Source: Ruminococcus sp.
GTDB lineage: Bacteria; Bacillota; Clostridia; Oscillospirales; Ruminococcaceae
Assembly (NCBI GenBank): GCA_017623515.1
Contig: JAGAOV010000017.1
Coordinates: forward strand, 1-64,000
Reading direction: 5' to 3'
DNA length: 64,000 nt
Numbering within the stretch: the stretch's first letter is position 1; the number at the start of each line of letters is the position of its first letter. Below are positions 7,983 through 15,243 of this stretch, one piece after another. Both the position numbers and the translations under genes were made by a program. The notes under the pieces are model-generated. The model saw only the letters and a program-made list of their open reading frames with translations. It made no database searches and was not told the origin of the DNA.

Positions 7983-8720
7983 ATGCTGCAATTAGAAAAT
8001 GTAAGCGTCCGTTTCGGCTCGCAGACAGCTCTTGACGGTCTGTGGCATACCTTTGAGCCGGGACATATTTATGGTCTCGTTGGCCCTAATGGATGCGGTA
8101 AGAGTACGCTTATGAAAACATGCGCCGGACTTCTGAAGAACTTTACCGGCAATGTGATCTATCAGGGAAAGCATGTAGATACTTCAGCAAGAGGCAGGAT
8201 CGCATATATGCCTACTCATTCAGTATACTATCGTTATATGACACCGGAAGATATGGGAAGCTTTTACGAGGACTTCTTTCCGGATTTCAGCAGGACTGAG
8301 TATCGGAACATGTTAAATTACTTTGGACTTGACGCAAATCAGAGACTTTACAATATGTCAACAGGCATGGTTGCTAAAGTTCGTGCTGCTGCAACTCTTT
8401 CCCGTAATGCAGGACTTATTCTTCTTGACGAGCCTCTGAACGGCATGGATCTTCTTGGTCAGGAGCAGATGAGACAGATACTTCTTTCTCTGAAGCGTCC
8501 GGACAGAAGCATTATCGTTGCAAGCCATATGTTCGGTCAGCTTGAAGCTGTCTGCGATCGTGTTGTTATGATGAATGCAGGAAAGGTGATACTTTTCGGG
8601 GATATTCAGGAAATGACAGCACAGTATGGAATGTCTGTATCAGATCTTTACTGTCATACCTTTGCCCAGATACTTCAGGCACAGGCGCAGTCGCAGGCAA
8701 TGGGAGGTATGAAACAATGA
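7983..8720 (+). CDS. ABC transporter ATP-binding protein
   Basis: A 245-residue ATPase that powers the membrane partner encoded next. Walker A is GPNGCGKST at about 34-42, Walker B with the catalytic glutamate is LILLDEPL near 149-156, and the H-loop is VASHMF. The signature motif is MSTGM rather than LSGGQ, as in the YtrB/EcsA-like exporter group. Expected on the inner membrane face as a dimer. The stop overlaps the next start by 4 bp (ATGA), so the two are translationally coupled. Substrate unknown; no GntR-type regulator is adjacent. Confidence 0.85.
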   Translation: MLQLENVSVRFGSQTALDGLWHTFEPGHIYGLVGPNGCGKSTLMKTCAGLLKNFTGNVIYQGKHVDTSARGRIAYMPTHSVYYRYMTPEDMGSFYEDFFPDFSRTEYRNMLNYFGLDANQRLYNMSTGMVAKVRAAATLSRNAGLILLDEPLNGMDLLGQEQMRQILLSLKRPDRSIIVASHMFGQLEAVCDRVVMMNAGKVILFGDIQEMTAQYGMSVSDLYCHTFAQILQAQAQSQAMGGMKQ

Positions 8721-9556
8721 CAAAGCTTCTGAAAAATGAATGGCAGAGATACCGCCTTGCAATAATTATTATATTATCTGTTACCGCAGGATTGGGACTT
8801 CTTCTTGCAGGAAGTATCATGATAAGTGATATGTGGAAGGATAATGATTTTATGGCAGAGCTTGCAGGAATGGGTTCATCCTTGATGATACTCTATGCCA
8901 TGATCGTTATTCCCTATGCAGGCTACATATTTCCCATAATATCCTATGCGACAGATATAGGCAAAAAGGGAATGATATTCCTTACGCCTACACCTACATG
9001 GAAGGTTATTCTGTCGAAGCTGCTGTTTGGTCTGGGACTTTATGCTGTGCTTTTTGCAGAGACAAAGATAATAATTGCTCTTGTGAGCCTTCAGGCTGAA
9101 AGCATAGGCAATGAGGAAGTAACAGATCTCTTTGAAATAATGACCAGCGTTTTGGATTTCAGTTTGTATGCGGAGATATTCTCAGATACTACAGAAGAAG
9201 CCATGACTCCGGTGATGTCACTTATCGCTTCGTTTATCGTTGGAGCAGTTTCCACGCTTATGAGTGCCCTCCAGTTTATGGCATGTATTGCCCTTGCACG
9301 TTATTCGGCAAATTCTGTAGGCGTACAGGTAGTTCTGGTTCTGGTATTCAATTGGGTGATAGGAATAATCCAGTCAGTACTTCTGGTGTTGGGAATGGTA
9401 ATTCTGGCGTTTATAGGTGTTGATATAGCAGAAAGTGTATTCTTCACACAGGGCGGCATAACCGCAGTTGTTGCTGTAGGAGGAGCTGCGTATTCTGCAC
9501 TGATGTACTTCATATGCACAAAGCTTACCGATAAGAAGGTAAATCTGGTTTCGTAA
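8717..9556 (+). CDS. ABC transporter permease
   Basis: A 279-residue polytopic membrane protein with about six helices (near 14-34, 53-76, 95-115, 170-200, 212-235, 240-265) and little other motif content. It overlaps the ATPase gene by 4 bp, so they form an exporter pair of the ABC-2 type. A terminator follows immediately. The substrate cannot be inferred. Confidence 0.8.
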   Translation: MTKLLKNEWQRYRLAIIIILSVTAGLGLLLAGSIMISDMWKDNDFMAELAGMGSSLMILYAMIVIPYAGYIFPIISYATDIGKKGMIFLTPTPTWKVILSKLLFGLGLYAVLFAETKIIIALVSLQAESIGNEEVTDLFEIMTSVLDFSLYAEIFSDTTEEAMTPVMSLIASFIVGAVSTLMSALQFMACIALARYSANSVGVQVVLVLVFNWVIGIIQSVLLVLGMVILAFIGVDIAESVFFTQGGITAVVAVGGAAYSALMYFICTKLTDKKVNLVS

Positions 9557-9560
9557 AATA

Positions 9561-9602
9561 CAAGCTGCTGTACACATGCAGAGGTGCAGCAGCTTGTTTT
9601 AT
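9561..9602 (+). terminator. Terminator after the ABC permease
   Basis: CAAGCTGCTG (9561-9570) pairs with CAGCAGCTTG (9587-9596), followed by TTTTATATT. Confidence 0.85.
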
Positions 9603-9631
9603 ATTATTACATAAAACGAAAGGAGAAACAC

Positions 9632-10288
9632 ATGACTGAATACAAAATACTTTTATTTGACCTTGACGGAACTCTGACTGATTCAGAGGAGGGAATACTG
9701 AACTGCGCAAAGCATGTTCTCAAGATTTTTGACAAAGAGATACCCGATGACAAATCACTTCATGCTTTTATAGGGCCGCCTCTTCATGATTCATTCAGGA
9801 TAGTATGCGGTATGAACGATGAGGACGCAGAAGCCGCTGTGAAGTGTTACCGTGAGAGATATGGTGTTGTGGGACTTTTTGAGAATCGTGTATATGACGG
9901 CATACCGGAGCTGCTTGCATCACTTAAAGAAGCCGGATACCGTCTTGGAATAGCAACTTCAAAGCCGGAGGTGTACACAATGCGCATACTTGAGCATTTC
10001 GGGCTTGCAGAGTATTTTGAAGCAGTGGCAGGGTGTACTATCGGCATTAAGGGAGAGACAAAGGCGGACATGATACGAAAGGTCATGGAGCGTATGGGAC
10101 TTGCCGAGGAGGATAAGCCGTATGTGCTGATGATAGGAGACAGGAAGCATGACATACTTGGCGCACGGGAATGCGGAATAAAGTGTGCCGGAGTGAGGTA
10201 CGGCTTTGCGCCGGAGGGTGAACTTCTGGAATACGGAGCAGATATTATTGCAGGAAGTGTTTCGGAGCTTGGAGAGATATTGTTATAG
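9632..10288 (+). CDS. HAD-family phosphatase, phosphoglycolate phosphatase-like
   Basis: 218 residues from ATG 9632, chosen because AAAGGAG lies 6 bases upstream; the open frame reaches back to 9584 but overlaps the terminator. HAD motifs: I DLDGTLT near residues 10-16 (both catalytic Asp), II ATSKP, III/IV GDRKHDILGARECG. A helical cap sits between motifs I and II. It probably hydrolyses small sugar or glycolate phosphates, or pyrophosphate (PpaX-like), in the cytoplasm. No promoter is obvious behind the terminator. It ends just before a 26-bp sequence repeated at 11194-11221. Confidence 0.8.
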   Translation: MTEYKILLFDLDGTLTDSEEGILNCAKHVLKIFDKEIPDDKSLHAFIGPPLHDSFRIVCGMNDEDAEAAVKCYRERYGVVGLFENRVYDGIPELLASLKEAGYRLGIATSKPEVYTMRILEHFGLAEYFEAVAGCTIGIKGETKADMIRKVMERMGLAEEDKPYVLMIGDRKHDILGARECGIKCAGVRYGFAPEGELLEYGADIIAGSVSELGEILL

Positions 10289-10295
10289 TAATCGG

Positions 10296-10321
10296 GCAGC
10301 TGCAAAAAATGCGGCTGCTCA
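10296..10321 (+). repeat. Direct repeat, left copy (possible att site)
   Basis: GCAGCTGC, six A and TGCGGCTGCTCA form a hairpin-capable sequence recurring at 11195-11221 with one extra A. This left copy lacks a T run, unlike the right copy. Confidence 0.5.
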
Positions 10322-10406
10322 CAAACCTTTATGATTTTGTGTGCTTTCACGTTTTTGTACTACCACTGCCTGCTTTTGATTGACAGATACCGGTAAAAGT
10401 GATAAA

Positions 10407-10435
10407 TTGACTTTTTCAGGGTGGAGTGGTATAAT
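10407..10435 (+). promoter_or_regulatory. Promoter of the 119-residue orphan gene
   Basis: TTGACT at 10407-10412 and TATAAT at 10430-10435, spacer 17 bp. Confidence 0.75.
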
Positions 10436-10483
10436 AGAGAAAACCGAATAGATCGGTAAATCTGAATTTGTAAAGGTGAGTAG

Positions 10484-10843
10484 ATGTATTCTATTTATTT
10501 TAATGGAAATTGTTTTCTGGAACACGAATCAACATTATACTTAATAAACGCAGCAAGAAGTGAATTTGCATGTGTCAGGAGTTTTATAAATGAGGCGTTG
10601 GAGTATCTTATAGTTGAAGATGTAATTTATGAAGAATACAAAAATAGAAACTTTTTTGAAGCAACAGATAATGATATTAGTTTTATGAATTCAATAACAT
10701 CAAACATGAAAAAGACAATAAGTTTTGATTTTGAAAAAATAGTTGAATTTCATACGATGAACCCTTGTGATAACTTTGAGCATATGATGATTCTCACCAC
10801 AGAAAATAATTATCTCATGCTATATTGGAATACTACAGCATAA
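10484..10843 (+). CDS. Orphan hypothetical protein, AT-rich
   Basis: 119 residues, not recognised. It is acidic, rich in Asn, Glu, Phe and Tyr, with no signal peptide, membrane helix or Cys motif. The coding sequence is clearly more AT-rich than its neighbours. It has a consensus promoter and a fair ribosome site (AAAGGTGAG, 5 bases before ATG). It lies inside the interval bounded by the direct repeats at 10296 and 11195, next to a MITE-like repeat and a holin stub, so recent transfer is likely. No function is proposed. Confidence 0.55.
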   Translation: MYSIYFNGNCFLEHESTLYLINAARSEFACVRSFINEALEYLIVEDVIYEEYKNRNFFEATDNDISFMNSITSNMKKTISFDFEKIVEFHTMNPCDNFEHMMILTTENNYLMLYWNTTA

Positions 10844-10865
10844 GGAAAATTGTATTTTACTTATC

Positions 10866-11031
10866 TAGGTCGTGTTGACACTAAGCCTAACAACGCATAT
10901 TTTCGGCAAAATTTCACGCATCCTGCGTTGAAAAGGTTTGACAGGCGACAGCCTGCCTGCACCTTTTCGCCTTGTCTGCATGAAATTTCTGCTCGAAAAT
11001 CTGCGTATTATTTTAGTGTCAACACTCCCTA
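10866..11031 (+). mobile_element. MITE-like element, complete copy (166 bp)
   Basis: The 19-bp terminal inverted repeats TAGGTCGTGTTGACACTAA (10866-10884) and TTAGTGTCAACACTCCCTA (11013-11031) differ at two positions. The ends begin and finish with TA, compatible with TA-target insertion as in IS630/mariner-type elements; that family link is an inference. No transposase is encoded. Near-identity to copy 1 implies recent spread. Confidence 0.8.
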
Positions 11032-11076
11032 AAATCAACAATAAATTCTGATTTACTCAACTAAACACCGTCACCA

Positions 11077-11110
11077 ACCGCCCGTGGTTCACTCCACAGG
11101 CGGTATTTTT
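11077..11110 (+). terminator. Terminator upstream of the holin stub
   Basis: ACCGCC-C-GTGG pairs with CCAC-A-GGCGGT, followed by ATTTTTA. There is no gene directly upstream that it would serve, so it may be left over from a lost phage gene. Confidence 0.65.
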
Positions 11111-11133
11111 ATACCCAAAACAAGGAGGTCGAT

Positions 11134-11244
11134 ATGATGAAAGAAGCCATCTGTACAGTTGCCGGACTGGTCGGCGGCTTCATTGACAGGCTGAGCAGCT
11201 GCAAAAAAATGCGGCTGCTCATTTTTTGTCATAAACTGCGATAG
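11134..11244 (+). pseudogene. Truncated phage-holin-like gene remnant
   Basis: AAGGAGG lies 6 bases before ATG 11134. The 36-residue frame begins MMKEAICTVAGLVGGFIDRL, which resembles the start of phage holin-family proteins, where membrane helices should follow. Here the frame enters the repeated hairpin at 11193 and stops at 11244 after SSCKKMRLLIFCHKLR. I read this as the 5' stub of a holin gene cut by recombination. The match is from memory of the family, not a search. Confidence 0.55.
11193..11227 (+). terminator. Terminator hairpin; right copy of the direct repeat
   Basis: GAGCAGCTGCA pairs with TGCGGCTGCTC over 11 bp and is followed by ATTTTTTG. The core 11195-11221 repeats 10296-10321. 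This copy has the T run that the left copy lacks, so it may be the original terminator of the HAD gene, now displaced. Confidence 0.75.
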
Positions 11245-11338
11245 AAAGTCTGTATGAACAACAGCTTTTGACAACATTTTCATAGTAATGCGCTTACAAT
11301 ATGAATATAGAATAATTTTACACAGGAGGATAACAAAA

Positions 11339-11677
11339 ATGGCGGTAGTTCTGCAAAAGGAAAAAACATGTCTTATCGCCCGTCTCAGCGGCGAGCTGGA
11401 TCATCACAGCGTAAGAAGCATAAGAGAGGAAATAGATACCGCTGTCACGGAACAGCAGCCGTCAAAGCTTGCCCTTGATTTCAGCGGAGTAACATTCATG
11501 GACAGTTCAGGGATAGGGCTTATTCTGGGCAGGTGCAAGGTGATGTGCGGAATAGGCGGAACAACAGTAGTATGGAGTCCGCCGGCGCATATAAAGCGGG
11601 TAATGCGTCTTTCGGGAATAGAGAGGCTTGCAAGGATAGAAACAGAACCATCTGCAGAAGAGGAGGAAACGGAATGA
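11339..11677 (+). CDS. spoIIAA: Anti-sigma F factor antagonist
   Basis: A 112-residue STAS-domain protein that, when unphosphorylated, binds SpoIIAB and frees sigma F in the forespore. ATG 11339 follows AGGAGG (11324-11329); the frame opens earlier at 11288 without a ribosome site. The conserved phosphorylation block FMDSSGIGLILGR is present near residue 54-66. The C-terminal tail is acidic. Its stop overlaps the spoIIAB start (ATGA), and the order spoIIAA-spoIIAB-sigF is the classic one. A sigma-H promoter would be expected from known systems, but I could not identify one with confidence. Confidence 0.9.
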   Translation: MAVVLQKEKTCLIARLSGELDHHSVRSIREEIDTAVTEQQPSKLALDFSGVTFMDSSGIGLILGRCKVMCGIGGTTVVWSPPAHIKRVMRLSGIERLARIETEPSAEEEETE

Positions 11678-12120
11678 AAACAGAAAACTCAATAAAATTC
11701 AGCTTTCCGGCATTGTCGATGAATGAGCAGACATCACGAGCCGTAGTTTCAGCATTTCTTGTGCAGGCTGATCCGACCATAGAGGAGCTTGCAGATATAA
11801 GAACAGCAGTATCCGAAGCAGTTACGAATTCCATAGTGCATGGCTACAGGAGCATTAGCGGAGAAGTGGAGCTTTGCGTGAAGCTCCTTGCCGGACGTGA
11901 GATATACATAAGGGTAAAGGATAAGGGATGCGGAATAGAGGACGTTGAAAAGGCAATGGAGCCTTTGTATACAACAGCACCGCAGGAGGAACGTGCGGGA
12001 CTTGGATTTGCGGTAATGCAAAGCTTTATGGACAGTGTTCGTGTACGGAGCAAGCCGGACGCAGGCACAACAGTAACAATGCGTAAAAAGCTGAAGGAGA
12101 CATCATGCAGGACAAGCTAA
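11674..12120 (+). CDS. spoIIAB: Anti-sigma F factor / serine kinase
   Basis: A 148-residue GHKL-fold kinase that holds sigma F inactive and phosphorylates SpoIIAA with ATP. N box: EAVTNSIVHGY near 49-59; G1 box: VKDKGCGIED; G2-type: ERAGLGFAVMQSF. ATG 11674 overlaps the spoIIAA stop and follows GAGGAGG inside that gene; an in-frame ATG at 11533 would overlap spoIIAA by 145 bp and is rejected. Its end overlaps sigF by 16 bp. Coupled translation fits the need for balanced amounts of the three proteins. Confidence 0.92.
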   Translation: MKTENSIKFSFPALSMNEQTSRAVVSAFLVQADPTIEELADIRTAVSEAVTNSIVHGYRSISGEVELCVKLLAGREIYIRVKDKGCGIEDVEKAMEPLYTTAPQEERAGLGFAVMQSFMDSVRVRSKPDAGTTVTMRKKLKETSCRTS

Positions 12121-12773
12121 GGGCTGGAATGCCCAAGGCAGAGGAGCACCTGGGACTTGTACATCACTGCGCAAGCCGATTCCGTGGACGTGGAATAGAA
12201 TATGAAGAGCTGTATTCAACAGGCTGTCTTGGTCTGGTGAAAGCGGTACACGGATTCGATCCGGAACGAGGAGTGCAGTTTTCCACGTATGCAGTGCCGG
12301 TTATTCTGGGCGAACTGAAACGTCTTTTCCGTGATGGAGGAACAATAAAGGTGAGCCGTCGTATGAGGGAGAATGCCATGCGTCTGAGAAAGTTTGAGGA
12401 AGCCTACCTCAAAAAATACGGGCAGGAGCCTACGCTGTCCCAGCTCAGTGAGCTGGCAGGAATCAGTGAATCCGATGCCGCACAGGCACTATGTGTGACA
12501 CAAGCACCGCTTTCGCTGACAATGGGCGACGACGAGGAATCCTCCCAGCTTGATATACCAGTTGAGGCACCGGACAAGGCGATTGGCGATCTGATAGCTT
12601 TAAGGCAGACGATGGCACGTCTTTCCGAGAACGACCAGAAGCTATTGAAACTACGATATTTTCAGAATCTCACCCAGTCTAAAACCGCACAGCTTCTCGG
12701 CATGACCCAGGTGCAGGTGTCAAGGAGAGAGAAGAAGCTTCTCCAGCAGATGAAAACGGAGCTGCTTCAGTAG
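12105..12773 (+). CDS. sigF: RNA polymerase sporulation sigma factor F
   Basis: 222 residues of the sigma-70 family, group 3. Region 2 is seen in EELYSTGCLGLVKAVHGFDPERGVQFSTYAVP, followed by the sporulation-sigma signature ILGELKRLFRDGG. Region 3 covers about 85-125, and the region 4 helix-turn-helix is LTQSKTAQLLGMTQVQVSRREKK. AAGGAG precedes ATG 12105. It directs early forespore transcription after release from SpoIIAB. It is the last gene of the operon; a palindromic repeat and a terminator follow. Homology and order together make the SigF assignment secure over SigG. Confidence 0.92.
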   Translation: MQDKLRAGMPKAEEHLGLVHHCASRFRGRGIEYEELYSTGCLGLVKAVHGFDPERGVQFSTYAVPVILGELKRLFRDGGTIKVSRRMRENAMRLRKFEEAYLKKYGQEPTLSQLSELAGISESDAAQALCVTQAPLSLTMGDDEESSQLDIPVEAPDKAIGDLIALRQTMARLSENDQKLLKLRYFQNLTQSKTAQLLGMTQVQVSRREKKLLQQMKTELLQ

Positions 12774-12811
12774 GGATGACATACATAGAACTCAATATAG
12801 GTTGATATATG

Positions 12812-12896
12812 TAGGGGCGGCGCCTTCGACGCCCCGCAGGTGTTATGCGTAATTAACGGGACGTCGAGGGAGCCGTCCCCTACAAAAATGGTTATC
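12812..12896 (+). repeat. REP-like palindromic element, copy 1
   Basis: 85 bp starting TGTAGGGGCGGCGCCTTCG and ending in its imperfect reverse complement (GCCGTCCCCTACA). The centre is GGTGTTATGCGTAATTAA. A near-identical copy in the opposite orientation is at 43686-43761. Confidence 0.85.
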
Positions 12897-12910
12897 ATAT
12901 AACAAAAGCT

Positions 12911-12948
12911 GCCGCACAGACATAAAAAAAGTGCGGCGCTTCTTTTTT
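12911..12948 (+). terminator. Terminator of the sigma F operon
   Basis: GCCGCAC (12911-12917) pairs with GTGCGGC (12931-12937), followed by GCTTCTTTTTT. Confidence 0.8.
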
Positions 12949-12976
12949 CATACACTTTAATTCACAGAAAAACTGG

Positions 12977-13005
12977 TTGACAACAAGGGAAAAATGTACT
13001 ATAAT
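12977..13005 (+). promoter_or_regulatory. Promoter of greA-lysS
   Basis: TTGACA at 12977-12982 and TATAAT at 13000-13005, spacer 17 bp. Confidence 0.85.
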
Positions 13006-13054
13006 AAGAATGTTATACAATCAAAAGAACGTTATGCAAAGGAGCATTTGACTT

Positions 13055-13525
13055 ATGGCTAAGAAGCAGATTTCACAGAGCGGTTACAATAAGCTCAATG
13101 AAGAACTTGATTATCTGATTACCGTTAAGCGTGCGGAAATGGCTCAGAAGCTCAAGGAAGCACGTGCACAGGGCGACCTTTCTGAAAACGCTGAATATGA
13201 CGAAGCAAAAAACGAGCAGGCAATTCTGGAAGCAAGAATTGCTGAAATTCAGTATACACTGGACAACTCCGAGGTAGTTGACGACGATGATATTTCAGTA
13301 GATGAAGTAGGTCTGGGTTCTACTATCCGTCTTCATAACTTCCGCACAGGCAAGACAGAGACTTTCCAGATCGTAAGCAGCAACGAAGCAAGCTTCAAGG
13401 ACGGCAAGATCTCTGATGAATCACCTATCGGTAAGGCTTCACTGAAAAAGAAGGTGGGCGATACTTTCTTAGTAGAAGCACCTGTAGGCGAGCTGAAGTT
13501 TGAGATACTCGAAATTTCCAAGTAA
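13055..13525 (+). CDS. greA: Transcription elongation factor GreA
   Basis: A 156-residue protein that rescues backtracked RNA polymerase by stimulating transcript cleavage. The N-terminal coiled coil (about 8-75) carries the tip acidic pair in GDLSENAEYDEAKNEQ, and the C-terminal FKBP-like domain contains SPIGKASLKKKVGDTFLVEAP. Length and layout are standard. AAAGGAG precedes ATG 13055. lysS follows 14 bp later and is probably cotranscribed. Confidence 0.95.
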   Translation: MAKKQISQSGYNKLNEELDYLITVKRAEMAQKLKEARAQGDLSENAEYDEAKNEQAILEARIAEIQYTLDNSEVVDDDDISVDEVGLGSTIRLHNFRTGKTETFQIVSSNEASFKDGKISDESPIGKASLKKKVGDTFLVEAPVGELKFEILEISK

Positions 13526-13539
13526 GGAGCTGTATAGTA

Positions 13540-15159
13540 ATGGCTGAAAATAATACACCTGTAATGGAGATCGAACAGGATGTCCATGAGCAGAAGAGGA
13601 TCCGTATGGAAAAGCTTGCAGAGCGCAAGGCAAACGGTATGGATCCATATACAATAACAAAGTTTGACGTTACAAAGAAGGCATGTGAAGTAAAGGCTGA
13701 ATATGAAGCAGCAGAAGCTGAGATAAAGGCTAAGGCTGGTGACGATGAAGAGGCTCTGGCAGCAGGTCTTGATGCACTCAAGGAGAATGTTATCTCCGTT
13801 GCAGGACGTATCATGAGCAAGCGTGTAATGGGCAATGCCATCTTCATCCACATTCAGGACAGCACAGACAGAATTCAGGTTTACGTTCGTGTAAACGATA
13901 TTGGCAAGCCTGCGTTCAAGGAATTCAAGAAGTGGGATATTGGTGACATCTGCGGAGTAAAGGGTTATGCATTCCGTACAAGAACAGGCGAAATTTCTGT
14001 TCATACTTTGGAGATAACTCTCCTTTCCAAGTCACTTCTTCCGCTGCCGGAAAAGTGGCACGGTCTTAAAAATCAGGATACACGCTACCGTCAGAGATAC
14101 CTCGATCTTATAGTAAATCCTGACGTAAAGCAGACATTTATCACAAGAAGCCGTGTACTCAAGGAAATCAGAAATTATCTCGATGATATTGGCTATGTTG
14201 AGGTTGAAACTCCGGTTCTTCTGCCTATACAGATAGCAGCAGCAGCAAGACCTTTCAAGACTCACCACAATACTCTTGATATGGACATGTTCCTGCGCAT
14301 TGAGACAGAGCTGAATCTCAAGAAGCTTATCGTAGGCGGATTTGACCGTGTATACGAGGTTGGACGTATCTTCCGTAATGAGGGTATGGATCCGTCACAC
14401 AATCCGGAATTTACATCTATTGAGATGTATCAGGCTTATACTGACTACATGGGCATGATGGATCTCATTGAGGATATGTACAGAACTCTTGCAAAGAAAA
14501 TCTGCGGCAAGGATATTATTTCCTATCAGGGCGTGGACATCCGTCTGGGCGAGCCGTGGGAACGTCTTACCATGATCGAGTCTGTAAAGAAGTATGCAGG
14601 CGTTGACTACAATGACTGGGCTACAGACGAGGATGCAAGAGCATGTGCAAAGGCTCATGATGTTGAGGTTGAAGAGGGCGAACATGCAACAAAGGGACAT
14701 GTTCTCATTGCATTCTTTGATGCATTCGTTGAGGAGAAGCTTATTCAGCCGACTATTATCTATGATTATCCTGTTGAGAACTCTCCTCTTGCAAAGCGTA
14801 AGCCTGAAGATCCTGCGTTCACAGAACGTTTTGAATACTTTATCTATGCACGAGAAATGGGTAATGCATTCTCCGAGCTGAATGATCCCATCGACCAGAA
14901 GGAGCGTTTTGTACAGCAGGTTGCAGCAAGACGTGCGCTGGGTGATATGACAGGCGAGGTTGACGAGGACTTTGTAACAGCTCTCGAATATGGTCTGCCT
15001 CCTACAGGCGGTCTGGGACTGGGACTTGACAGACTGGTAATGCTGCTGACAGACAGCGCATCTATCCGTGATGTACTCCTGTTCCCGACAATGCGTCCGC
15101 TGCCGAAGCAGGGTGCAGCCGAGGACGGCGAGGAAGAAGCTGAGACTGACGCTGAATAA
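13540..15159 (+). CDS. lysS: Lysyl-tRNA synthetase, class II
   Basis: A 539-residue cytoplasmic enzyme charging tRNA-Lys. After an N-terminal extension (1-85) comes the OB-fold anticodon-binding domain with VAGRIMSKRVMGNAIFIHIQD, then the class II core: motif 2 FRNEGMDPSHNPEFTSIEMY and motif 3 GGLGLGLDRLVML. The C-terminal tail is acidic. GGAGCTG precedes ATG 13540. It is slightly longer than the usual 490-500 residues because of the N-terminal extension. No T-box leader is seen upstream; expression appears to depend on the greA promoter. Confidence 0.95.
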   Translation: MAENNTPVMEIEQDVHEQKRIRMEKLAERKANGMDPYTITKFDVTKKACEVKAEYEAAEAEIKAKAGDDEEALAAGLDALKENVISVAGRIMSKRVMGNAIFIHIQDSTDRIQVYVRVNDIGKPAFKEFKKWDIGDICGVKGYAFRTRTGEISVHTLEITLLSKSLLPLPEKWHGLKNQDTRYRQRYLDLIVNPDVKQTFITRSRVLKEIRNYLDDIGYVEVETPVLLPIQIAAAARPFKTHHNTLDMDMFLRIETELNLKKLIVGGFDRVYEVGRIFRNEGMDPSHNPEFTSIEMYQAYTDYMGMMDLIEDMYRTLAKKICGKDIISYQGVDIRLGEPWERLTMIESVKKYAGVDYNDWATDEDARACAKAHDVEVEEGEHATKGHVLIAFFDAFVEEKLIQPTIIYDYPVENSPLAKRKPEDPAFTERFEYFIYAREMGNAFSELNDPIDQKERFVQQVAARRALGDMTGEVDEDFVTALEYGLPPTGGLGLGLDRLVMLLTDSASIRDVLLFPTMRPLPKQGAAEDGEEEAETDAE

Positions 15160-15176
15160 ATAAAACTGAAATAAGG

Positions 15177-15216
15177 GGTGTGCTAAGGGCATTTTGCCCT
15201 TGGTGCGCCTTTCTTT
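15177..15216 (+). terminator. Terminator after lysS
   Basis: AAGGGCA (15185-15191) pairs with TGCCCTT (15195-15201), extended by wobble pairs outside, then TTTCTTT. Confidence 0.65.
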
Positions 15217-15243
15217 GTATAATAGAAAAGAGGAATCCTTAAA

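Noticed and set aside
11268..11300. TTGACA...TACAAT in front of spoIIAA
   Set aside because: The spacer is 21 bp, too long for a vegetative promoter; a sigma-H promoter is more likely but not identifiable.
13025..13055. Possible T-box leaders before lysS, hisS or aspS
   Set aside because: Spaces upstream are too short and lack the T-box sequence; greA-lysS and hisS-aspS seem to rely on plain promoters.
14395..15192. 265-residue frame opposite lysS
   Set aside because: Antisense shadow of lysS with implausible composition.
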